In this document: piece after piece, positions 55,323 through 64,000 of the stretch | Numbering within the stretch: position 1 is the first letter of the stretch | How the letters are laid out: each line of letters starts with the position of its first letter | Assembly: GCA_018398575.1 (NCBI GenBank) | Contig: JAGTXZ010000020.1 | Coordinates: 2,046,001-2,110,000 of the forward strand | Direction of reading: 5' to 3' | DNA length: 64,000 nt | Source: Ampelomyces quisqualis | Taxonomy: Eukaryota; Ascomycota; Dothideomycetes; Pleosporales; Phaeosphaeriaceae | Program-made: the position numbers and the translations under genes | Notes under the pieces: generated by a model | Database searches by the model: none | Seen by the model: only the letters and a program-made list of their open reading frames with translations | What the model was told of the DNA's origin: nothing

Positions 55323-57386
55323 TCAAACAACGTTTTTGTTGGACGCCGCTTTCGTGCCATTGTTGGTGACGGACTGGAGCTCGTTGCCAGACTGTGCCGC
55401 GACGTACTCGCTCATCATTTGCGTGATGGCAGCTTGACCGCCCCATTTGACTGCATCAGCCATGTCGTCGATCATCTTCATAGTCATAATCACGGCACCC
55501 TGTGGCGGCTTCTCATTGCCATACTTGTCCTTGTTGGACTCCTGCCGACGCTCCGGCTTCTTCTCGGCTTTAGGAGTCGCGGGTGCTGTGCTGTTCGATT
55601 CTGCCCCGGCTTTAGGAGTCGCGGGTGCTGTGCTGTTCGATCCTGCACCTGCCTCAGCGGTAGGTACATTACCTTGAGCTGGGCTAGCGCTGGCCTCAGC
55701 GGCAGGAGTCTGACCCTCGGCTGGCGTGGCTTGTTGGCCTTGACCTTGTGCGGGCTGAACGGGTCGTGCACCTTCCATCTTCCTCATTATCAGAATGTAC
55801 TCTCCATCGAGCTGGCGAACTGGAAAAGCGATGCGCATGTTGGTCTGATCGAGAATGGCATTGGCCTGAATAGGAGTGAAGGTGGGCTCCAGTAGAAGTT
55901 TCGTTGCGACGGGGTTATTGACCGTAGGCGTGCCACCCTGAACCTGTCGCTTTCGGAACAGACCACGACCAAGATTGCGGCGGCCAGGCCCAGTACCAGC
56001 AGTCCCAGTACCAGCAGGCCCAGCACCAGCACCGCCAGCACCAGCACCGCCAGCACCAGCACCGCCAGCACCAGCACCGCCAGCACCAGCAGCACCAGCA
56101 GCACCAGCAGCACCAGCAGCACCAGCAGCACCAGCAGCACCAGCACCAGCAGCACCAGCAGCACCAGCAGCACCAGCAGCACCAGCAGCACCAGCAGCAC
56201 CAGCACCGCCAGCACCAGCAGCACCAGCACCGCCAGCAGCACCGCCAAGGTTTCCAGTTGCGCCACCAGGATTTTGGAGAACACCACGTTGTGCTACAGC
56301 AACAGCAACTTGGCCATTTGGTTGAACTCCCATGGCTTGCATCATCTTTTGAATGCGGATCGCGTTGACTGTCGATGATAAGCTCGGTAAAACCTGCAAA
56401 ATGTGCGATACGTACTAGGCATTTGAATAACAGTGACCTGTTGGTTGAGGTTGGGTGATACACCTCCAAGATTCGTGACAACAGAGTATCGATAGTCATC
56501 TGTACATGCTTGTAAGTCTCAATGCAGTAGAGTCGAATTCGGGACAATACATACTAACGCTTTCTTGACCTTGAAGAGCAGCCAACATGCTCGTGTCGAT
56601 GCCATCCACAACATCAACGTTCATGAGCATCGGTTGGGTCGCCCGAGTGGACATCCTGAAGCCATCCTGGAACTCGTTCTCTTGAATACCTGTACCTTGG
56701 ATAGCGACCGAGCTTGCTTGATCGTTACCGAATGGCTTGACAAGAGTGTTGGTTTCAACGGTTTGACGGCCGACAATCATGTATTCGCCATCCAACTGGT
56801 TGCGCTTTACCATACGAACTGTCATATCGGTACTAGGATTTGTTAGTCATGCTTTTTTGACTTGTAGCGACATTAAAATACCTGTTGACCGTCCTCATAG
56901 TCTCCTGAATCATCCATGTCTGTCTATCAGGGGACAATTTGGCAACATAAGCGTTACTGGGCTGTACGGCAGCTGCCTGTAGACTTTGGGCACTCATGGC
57001 CATCTGGATCTGGCCACCCACTAGATCGGTGGCACCATTGGTGCTGATGGTCATCGACTGGGCACTGATAGCGACGAAGGGCTGGCCGGTTGATCCAGTG
57101 ACTTGGTTCGGGGGTATCGCAGGAGTTTGCTGATTGACGATTATCTGTTGTTGCTTCTGCGAGAATGTCTCGATTCGAGAGCGATCCGGAAATTGAAAGG
57201 AGTTGAGTTTCATCTGTTCGGTTTAATGTCCCTTCGATAATTTTCGTGTGAAGGGTATGTACTCACGTCGCCATTTACATTAAGTACTTGATTAAACTGC
57301 GCTTGCTGCGTCTCTGCCGACTGGCCGAGCGCTGGCACAGCACTCAAAGCGAGAAGGCACAGCGCGGAAAGTGTACCAGACATCAT
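55323..57386 (-). CDS. Secreted protein with Gly-Ala silk-like tract and duplicated QLDGEY motif
   Basis: 620 aa from five exons: 57386-57267, 57213-56882, 56832-56555, 56499-56438 and 56393-55323. All phases agree and the introns are 44-55 nt. Residues 1-22 are a signal peptide (MMSGTLSALCLLALSAVPAL, cut near ALG-QS). A ~240-residue unit is rich in Gln, Ser and Val and holds QLDGEYMIVGR. A Gly-Ala tract (about 306-400) is built of GAAG and GAG repeats, ending before the basic site LFRKR (411-413), a possible Kex2-type cut. A second QLDGEYILIMRK follows, then a Thr/Pro/Ala-rich region with repeated NSTAPATPKA and an acidic/basic helix. No known family is recognised. A wall, spore-coat or matrix role is plausible only by composition. 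An in-frame ATG at 57422 would lengthen the N-terminus. Confidence 0.82.
56016..56247. repeat. Minisatellite of CCAGCA/CCAGCACCG units encoding the Gly-Ala tract
   Basis: About 230 nt made of AGCACC and GCACCGCCAGCACC units on the plus strand.  It is open in several frames on both strands, which explains the Ala/Pro, Leu/Val and Cys/Trp ORFs over it. Units are very similar, so array length probably varies between strains. Confidence 0.92.
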
Positions 57387-59189
57387 ATCGTGTAAAATAA
57401 ACAAGCCACCTGGGCTTTTCATGAAAGATTAAGAATAGAGAGTAGCGATAAACAGATAGAACTGAAAGAAAGAAATGCGAAGACACTGGGCAGAATCGCT
57501 ACGCACAGAGATCCTGAAGTCTCGACTGCAGCAGCTGAGTCTATTAAGAGTAACTTTAGACTTGCCGACACCTCCGTTCGACAGGCCGGCGTCAATGCAC
57601 ACCGCTGGCCAAGTTTCATTGACATGCTGCACATGTGTGTAGTATCCCACTCTAGATTCAAATCTTGCTACCTGGCCCGGCAATAGGGCTTCAATGTCAC
57701 CGAGATGTTCTCGCTACTTGGAAAAGCGAGGCTATCATTCGATGGTATCAGACGGCGAAACAGTGGCTTTGCAAATTTGTTGTTCGGCGATGTGTGTTGC
57801 CGCGATGGTGAGGATGTTTCTCTACGGAACTAGTTTCAAGACGCACTTGAAGTGCTCGGCTTGGTGGTTTGCCACAGAAAGCTTAGCTTGAATGGACAGC
57901 TTCACAACGCTAAGGTTTAAGCACAGGACAGGGCGAGGATAATGGACATCGGACAAGTAGGCCAGATATATCAATCATAAAGTTGTTTAGGGCCCCATCG
58001 CATCATCCTTTGCTGTTTTACATCGTTGTCCAACCTGTGGTGGATTCTCCAGTTGTGCTGTTCATGCGGGAGTGTGGGAGAAACGGATCCATAAAACGAT
58101 CATGTTTGAACTGGTGTTTCGCCACATATTCGCTTAAGGTTGGACAAAGGGATTCTAATTAAGCCTGCAGCTAGTCTTATATGTACTAGCCGCAGATCTG
58201 CGCAGGGAATGCTGTACTTAGTACACTACTTAGTACGGAGGTACGCAGTGTGGCAGTCCTGCTCGTCACGATACTGAGACCGGCACGCCAAATGCATAGC
58301 GATGAGCATGACAGGGTACTTCACGACATACATCACGATTTGCTATCCCATCAGCGCTTTTGTTCAGACTAAACCACACGAAGGACAAAGAGTGCAGTTA
58401 TTTGTATTCGCTCTTCCAGCAGATCCACGCGTTGGGATGTGTCGATGTGGGTAAGTAGGAAGCTGAGCGCGTGTATGATGAGGGTCGCGCGAAACGTCAA
58501 GAACTCGTAGCAAAGAGGCGATCGTGCAATGAGCCCGAGCAGACGAGGCTGGGAGAGATGATGGGGAAGAGGAAACAGGCCATTGTGCGAAGGAAGGCGG
58601 CTGGGACATCCAAATACCTATGCTGCACCAAAGTCGCCCCCAGGGTTGAATTCATTTCAAAACTCGCCATCCAAGTCAAATACATACAACTTGAAGCTAC
58701 TTCAAAGACGGCGTATCCATCCGCACCGACCGTCCAACCTACCGCAGCTAAAGGTGTGCGCCACCCAAGTCTGTCACTCAAGCCACATCTTCCCAATCTC
58801 CACATAATTCCAATAAGAGAGGTGCACAAGATGTACCTGAGCGGTCATATCAAGTAACGAAGCCCAAATCATCCCAAGGGCGTGTCGGATGGTGCTCGTG
58901 CTCAACGAGAGAAGGCAAGAGCCCAAGGCATGTGCCACACAGCACAGCTACTGCGGGCTCGCACAAATGATGGAAAGTGACAAAGATTTTCCCGCGAAGA
59001 TGACTCAGATCACCACAATCCATAACGCTCCTTTCTCCACCTGGTCCACTTCCAATGTGTGGAAATGTACGAATATGGAGATTCATCATTCTGGTCTTCG
59101 TCAGTCAGAAGTCGCGATCGTCCTTGAACGTTCATGGTTGAGCACGAATAGTTGAGACTAGCAAGGGAGAGCACTGGTGCGAGATGCAG
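57387..59189. other. 1.8-kb gene-poor stretch
   Basis: The first ~300 nt are the promoter of the secreted Gly-Ala gene. Short ORFs at 58364-58857 on both strands mirror each other and show no family features. No gene seen. Confidence 0.4.
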
Positions 59190-60050
59190 TCAAGGCTCCC
59201 ACTGAATGTTCGTAGGTGCAGGAGTCGGTGACGAAAGAGTAGTCTGGGCATTCTTCGTCCAGGCAACAACCCTTGGATTACCCCAGTTGTGGAATTCGGC
59301 CAGCCCAGCTGCGTTATGAGGAAGCTACACATCTAGCAGCCAGTCTTGTCCGGCACCAACTTCACTACCAAACACAGTGTCTATCCTCTCCGCTCTGTCC
59401 CAAATAATCTCCCCAGCCCCACCATCTTTCTTCTTCAAGTACAAGATGCGGTGTTGTGGAAAAAGTTTCTCGTCTGTCTGCTCCGTCTTCAAGAATCAAC
59501 TTCTCCAGTCCAGTCTCTCTGGCACCCAGGAAGCGATCCTCAAAGCTAATGATTTAGTCATCTGGATCGGGATTTGGATCTCATTTCAACCGGTGCAGTA
59601 CATCAGATGTTGGGGCGAAGCTTCACTGACAATAAGGCATCATTATTGGCTTTCGTCGTTGCGGGATCGTTCTCTTGATGGGCTCGGCAGGTTCATCCGA
59701 AGCGTCATCGAGATCTTCTTCGTCATCGGAATCAGGGTCGAGCTCAGCAAAGTAGCCACCCCATTCACAATCGTCAGGCCGCAAATCTATAGCATCCTTC
59801 GGTCTCGCGAGTGAAACTTCAAACCAGGAAATGCTGGCATCGTAGTTCTTTTCGTCGGTTTTCAGCTGGGTGAGGGACCGGTCTAGAACTTTGTTCAAGG
59901 TCTCCTTCGCATTTAGCTTCTCTTCCAGCGTACTTCCCGCTGAGATACCAGAGGTCTTTGAGAGGCCGATGAGATAGCAGCCATGGTAGTCGCTTCTTGT
60001 CGTACGCGAAGTTCCAGGTGAGCCAAGATGAGTCAACTACCGGTACGCTA
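59190..60050 (-). pseudogene. Relic of poly(A)-polymerase-RBD/MJ1316-type fungal protein, C-terminal part
   Basis: Read right to left: NFAYDKKRLPWLL at about 60030, then in another frame GCYLIGLSKTSG and KTDEKNYDASISWFEVSL and DDCEWGGYF, then an acidic run. This resembles a PAP-type RNA-binding region followed by an acidic linker. Then TSDVLHRLK, TGA, DPNPDPDD, TAA, IISFEDRFLGARE; a frameshift; and TEQTDEKLFPQHRILYL with EIIWDRAERIDTVFGSE. This last part matches the MJ1316 (DUF504) RNA-end recognition domain, whose core is SDV..RL.WD...YEDRF...PQHRI...WDR. In-frame stops: TGA 59623-59625, TGA 59581-59583 (a likely former TGG), TAA 59554-59556, TAG 59325-59327. The N-terminal nucleotidyltransferase part is not present. 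Confidence 0.7.
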
Positions 60051-60337
60051 GCCCGTTAGGCACGCTCAACCATATCGAATGAGCCAGAAATGGAGCCCTA
60101 TTCATGCTTCCAGCGGCCAAAACCTCGACATGTTACGGTGGTGAAGACCAGATGATCAGTTTGGAATGGGACGGGGGATGTGTCAAAAGGGGCAGGCCGC
60201 AGAAGCACGATCGTGCTCCGTCCGAGCGCTCGGAAGAGGGGCGGGGCGCGTCATGACATGGCCGACACCAATACCTCGCACCTCGCTCCGTTTTTCAGAT
60301 ACCTCCCGGGGCCCGGGGGCCCAAAGCTTGAGATACC

Positions 60338-61204
60338 ATGCCTGGCCTGCTTGATCTACCCAGCGAGCTCTTGTTTGAAATCATTGGCCTCGTTGCATCT
60401 TCACCCTATCCCTGTCATGCGGCATGCAAGCGTTATAGGCCCACGCGAATGCACAGCCGCACTGTCGTCTGCTTTCCCACCACGGATCCCTCATGGCCGA
60501 GTCACACCTGCAACATCCTGCTGGCATGTAGGAGGCTACATCACGAGGCAAGTGTGTATCTGTCGAAAGCGCCCCGAGCATTTGAATTGGATGTATCGAT
60601 TGTCAACAATCACTGGATCTGGCCAACATGGAGATATATCCCAGGTTCGAAGACAGGATATCCTATCGAAAGTCTGAAAATCAACCTTACCTACTGTTGC
60701 ACCGAAGACGAGCGTGCATCGTCTGAAACGGCAACTGTCGACTGGCCGACATCATTAGAATTCATGAAAGTGATTGGTCACTTCCTACGGTGCGGGGTTC
60801 GGAGTGCTTCATTCGAAAGTACTGGTATGCCTAAACGTGGCTCTCACTATAGGGTCAAACTTATTACCATCAACCTCGATACTGCCAGTATCCGAGCCGG
60901 CAATGCTAAGGTCAGAGAACAAGATGTGCCGCTCCGACAGGTCCAGGGCCTTGGACACCTAACATTCGATCCTTTGTACTTCATCGACGTTGCCACATGC
61001 CGAGAAAATGTGGACAGGTTATCAGCATTCATCAACATGGCCATGCCTCGCCTAGATGATGGCTCGACGATTCGCGAGCGCGTGGACAAGATTGTATTCA
61101 GTTTGGACAGTCTTATCAGGAGCGAAATAAACATCGTAAAGAAGGGCTCGGGCAAGGCAGAAGTAAGAACTGCAGAATATAGGCGTAGAGAATCGATGCA
61201 ATAA
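60338..61204 (+). CDS. F-box-like protein
   Basis: Intronless 288 aa. The N-terminus LLDLPSELLFEIIGLVAS is a degenerate F-box start (LPxELxxxI), followed by CNILLACRRLHHEASVYLSK, as in the large fungal F-box-like families with an LxxCRxxxxE helix. Such proteins bind Skp1 in SCF ubiquitin ligases. No LRR or WD repeats follow; the rest is mixed alpha/beta. It sits between two decayed genes in the accessory right part of the window, which suits this fast-evolving family. Confidence 0.75.
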   Translation: MPGLLDLPSELLFEIIGLVASSPYPCHAACKRYRPTRMHSRTVVCFPTTDPSWPSHTCNILLACRRLHHEASVYLSKAPRAFELDVSIVNNHWIWPTWRYIPGSKTGYPIESLKINLTYCCTEDERASSETATVDWPTSLEFMKVIGHFLRCGVRSASFESTGMPKRGSHYRVKLITINLDTASIRAGNAKVREQDVPLRQVQGLGHLTFDPLYFIDVATCRENVDRLSAFINMAMPRLDDGSTIRERVDKIVFSLDSLIRSEINIVKKGSGKAEVRTAEYRRRESMQ

Positions 61205-61238
61205 TGACTGCCCGCGGAACGATGCGAGACATCTAGGA

Positions 61239-62455
61239 ATGGCCATACAGTCCATCAATCTCACTACTACAACTCAGACTTTCCGACGCGAAATTAGCCT
61301 GGCTAGGGAAGACCATGCTGATCGTGCTATCTTCAAAACGCCACCGGTTCGACGTGCCAGTGCCATGAATATCCTAGAAGGAAGTGTCTTGCTGCATTTT
61401 GGTGTGTCTCGCACTGCATTTTCTGTCCCGAACCCGTAAGTCGCATTTATGAGCCAGGAGACTACAAGCATACTGATCTCATTAAGAAATTTCTCTATGA
61501 AGGATGACGCCGATCCCCCGGGTGGCTGGACTCATGCTGAATACATCAAATGTGCTTCAGCTGCTAAGGAAAACGTCTATGGTGCCTTCTTCTACTACTT
61601 ACGAGACGCACTTCGCTAGTTGCCCCCGCTTTCCATCCTTCCGAGTCGCATTCCAGCTCTTGGCGGTGAATGCCATGGTTCTTCCAGCTCGTCTGAAGCC
61701 TCTCCAATATGATAGAGTAGAGATACACAATTCACCCCATGCAAGCCAAGTGTAACTGAGAGTTAGTAGATCTCGAATGTTTGCGATCATTACCACGTGG
61801 GTCCAGCAGGAGTCCTCGCGGCGTTCGCTCCAATGCTGAAGGCGAAGTCGAAGAACCCGCATGCCGCGTGACTCATACTATTCATTAACGCCGTGAGAGG
61901 GGAGGAGAACGAGTCGATGGATAGCAAAGATATCGAAGTTATCTAGGCAGGATAATAACAAATATCTGGACATAAAATAGTCTGCTCTCAACCCCTTTTC
62001 AGCCATGGAGGGATTCAAGACATGAGCCTACTGAGACTTCACCAGAATTTGTCCTCATTGCTGACGCTAAACAGCTTCTAGGCGACTTGAACACCTTTTT
62101 CCATAAGTTTGTCGATCACGTTGAGCCAGGCAAAGGGGGCTCAATGTGTGCTCTGGCTCGCAAGTGCGGTACAAAGATGAAGCCAAAGCATACAATCATT
62201 TAGTGCTTTCGATAGCGTGTCACGCACAAGAAGTCAAAGGAATAGCTCAAGGTTATGCTCTCTGAGAGTACTTGCGGTCATGAGCGCTACGTCAATTTCG
62301 AGAAAGCAGATGCACAGTCTGAGACGGTAAGCTTTTTTTCGTCATGCCAGTGTTCGTTCTGTACTAACGCCTCGTAACAGCTACCACCCTAGAAGGCTTT
62401 TGAAGACATTTCGCTCGATGTAGACTTGATGAACTAGTTTGGGGCACTGGGGCAG
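61239..62455 (+). pseudogene. Relic of DUF4470-type fungal protein
   Basis: Plus-strand fragments in family order but changing frame. First YEPGDYKHTDLIKKFLYEG (about 61450-61505), then DPPGGWTHAEYIKCASAAKE and YGAFFYYLRDALR with TAG at 61617. Next FRVAFQLLAVNAMVLPARLK and YDRVEIHN (61640-61730), then HVGPAGVLAAFAPMLKAKSK with TGA 61869 and TAG 61944. A further part has EFVLIADAKQLLGDLNTFFH, HERYVNFEKADAQSE and DISLDVDLMN, with five in-frame TAGs (62201, 62213, 62243, 62390, 62435). An intact-looking intron remains at 62327-62380 (GTAAGC...TACTAAC...AACAG). The order and motifs recall the DUF4470/MYND-associated fungal proteins. At least seven stops and two frameshifts show it is dead. Confidence 0.65.
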
Positions 62456-64000
62456 TCACCATGGGTCTCGGGCATTATGCGCGTCTGGTGTAAAGGCGCG
62501 TTTGGTGTGAAAGAGCGCCAGGGTGGAGATTCGGGGAGAAGAAGGGCAGGAATCTTCAATTGAAGCAGACTCATTTGCTAGGTTTGTGGATGACAATGGA
62601 AATTGGATCCGATAAGTTGGTATCGATGAACTTCGCCATGTGCATCCTAAATTCCCAATTCTCCAACTCGCTCTGCCCTTATCAAGAGTGTCCAATTCAT
62701 CGCTCCTAATTACCGTAGTCTCTGTCCTTACGATCTGACCTCTCTCAATCGGCGCCACATAGCCACTCTCTGAGTCGTGGTAATCAAGCCAAGCAGCTCT
62801 CGTGACCTCTTGACTAATCAGTATAATCTGACCGTCATCCATTCGGTCATAACGATTCTTCATGGTCTTCGATCCGATTAATTGCAGTTCTGTCACCTCG
62901 CTGGAACTATGATCATGACCCAACCCTTTTTTGCGACTGCGATTGCGCATGCTCCATTCGCCAACAAGTCGCGGCGCTATATAGCGAAGAAAGAGGCGCA
63001 TGGAGGGTAAGCAGCCCGTGATGATGAAAAGTTTTGCTTCAATGAGACTGCGATCATCTGTTAGTAATTGTCATGATAATGTAGTAAGGGAAACTTACAT
63101 CCACAGTCCAGACATGACGATTTCCCATATCTGATCAATTGTGTTGAGTATGGGGAAGATGAAGATAAGATGTACGCCGCTAGTGATGAAAGTGCTATGA
63201 AGTATTAGCTTCCATTACTTCGCTCGATCTGCGATCATACTTACGCCAAACCAATTCCAAAAGCGCATATCAAGCCCACTTTTTGCGCCCGAGGCAATTT
63301 CAGACTGAATGGGAATTGGAAGGACAAGGAGGAGTAAATCAGTGATCACGTAAAGCACCGCAGTAGCCATATACACCGGTGTTCGATCGATGCAGCTACC
63401 TTCGGTAATGGTGATATCCCACGTGCGTTTGAGCGGTGTGCATGGGAATACGAGCGGTCCTAGGAGTGCGATGTTGTAACCGACGACTAGGAACATACTT
63501 CCATATACACATTCTCGGAACCAGCGCAGATGAGAAAGCTTGAGGTAGAAGAAGAGGAGGGAGAACTTGGGGAAGGCGAGAAATGGGCAGTAGAGGATGC
63601 TGGCGATGATTATGAGCTTTTGCATAGTTAGTCTACACCGAAATATGTTATAGAACCAGCGACATAGTTCTTACGTTGAGACTGAATTTGACTTGGTGTG
63701 ATGTGAGTTCCCAAATGTGTATGCCTAACGTGCCGTTGCTATACTGAACTTCTTCGACGTCAGGGACCCAGGGTATATTTCACATGCTGCTGTCCCTGGA
63801 ATCATGCACAGAGAATTCCAGCTTGTATATCAATCGAGAAGAGCTAGCATGGCAAACGTCAGTGATTGATAGGGAATTGGCCCGAACTAAGTTGCGTACC
63901 CAGGCAACTACGAGTGCTCCTATGCCACATGTCAGCGTTCGGAGAAAGATCTGACGCAGTCTGGGCAGAGCTCAAGATACAGAAGGCTACCATTATCCGA
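62456..64000 (-). CDS. SAT4/PTH11-like seven-transmembrane (rhodopsin-domain) protein, cut by right edge
   Basis: The last exon is 63047-62456, preceded by 63194-63099 and a long exon up to about 63610. The family core is visible: GIHIWEL before TM3, then LFFYLKLSHLRWFRECVYGS, FPCTPLKRTWDI, YMATAVLYVITDLLLLVLPI, GVHLIFIFPIL and EAKLFIITGCLPSMRLFLRY. This matches fungal SAT4/PTH11-type membrane proteins. An apparent in-frame TGA (63780-63782) falls inside a likely 49-nt intron (GTGAAA...CTGAC...TATAG) that rejoins the frame as SSINGTLGIHIWE. One junction, near 63250-63195, needs a weak donor (GTTTGG) to keep frame, because the strong GTAAGT donor gives a frameshift; so an early pseudogene is possible. 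The C-terminal tail is poorly conserved and overlaps the end of the relic on the other strand. The N-terminal end lies beyond 64000. Confidence 0.68.

Noticed and set aside
55790..56547. Long ORFs on both strands across the Gly-Ala minisatellite (Leu/Val-rich, Trp/Cys-rich, Ala/Pro-rich readings)
   Set aside because: They are frame shadows of the repeat. Only the frame with matching splice phases and a signal peptide is supported.
58471..58857. 128-codon plus-strand ORF and its antisense counterpart
   Set aside because: No family signs, no splice context, and mirror ORFs of similar length on both strands.
63780..63782. In-frame TGA in the SAT4-like gene taken as a pseudogene stop
   Set aside because: It lies inside a likely 49-nt intron with CTGAC branch and TATAG acceptor that restores the frame.
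1..64000. Biosynthetic gene cluster, CRISPR array, prophage or complete transposon
   Set aside because: No PKS/NRPS/terpene core gene, no spaced direct repeats, and no transposase, reverse transcriptase or terminal repeats were found. The genome is eukaryotic.

Overview
The window is eukaryotic nuclear DNA from a filamentous ascomycete, most likely a Dothideomycete of the Pleosporales type. The evidence is short introns (mostly 44-95 nt) with GTRNGY donors and CTAAC/CTGAC branch points, compact alternating gene strands, and a clear fungal gene set. I place the order by general gene style, not by a database search. Twenty-five protein genes can be drawn with good support. Most exon borders were set by hand from splice signals and reading-frame continuity. 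The two genes at the window edges are cut: JJJ1 at position 1 and a 7-TM gene at 64000.

Positions 1-52.9 kb are a dense housekeeping block. It holds chaperone JJJ1, an SPX-RING ubiquitin ligase, SWI/SNF subunit SWI1, proteasome ATPase RPT3, PI4P 5-kinase MSS4, a C2H2/RING-like protein, Golgi GRASP (GRH1), cap trimethylase TGS1, TFIID subunit TAF1, ureidoglycolate lyase, eIF2A, a SprT/GCNA-like protease, mitochondrial aconitase, BUD20, MOG1, SPT10, an acyl-protein thioesterase, VPS71, two uncharacterised conserved proteins, a HeLo/DUF7580-like protein and a GH47 mannosidase. Chromatin and transcription genes are frequent (SWI1, TAF1, SPT10, VPS71), but nothing shows co-regulation. The block also carries short decayed gene fragments at 14.8, 27 and 44.6 kb.

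From about 53 kb to the right end the character changes to long gene-poor stretches, gene relics and lineage-restricted genes. This part holds a large secreted protein with a silk-like Gly-Ala tract and a duplicated motif, a decayed poly(A)-polymerase-RBD/MJ1316 gene, an F-box-like orphan, a decayed DUF4470-type gene with many in-frame stops, and a SAT4/PTH11-like 7-TM gene. The relics show TAG and TGA stops of the kind expected from C-to-T change (RIP). RIP is inferred, not measured.

The most unusual items are the secreted Gly-Ala protein (55.3-57.4 kb), the two relics at 59.2-62.5 kb, the RPE-to-RPQ change in the GH47 enzyme, a CaaX-like tail on the SPX-RING protein, two GC-AG introns, and two in-frame stop-free introns.
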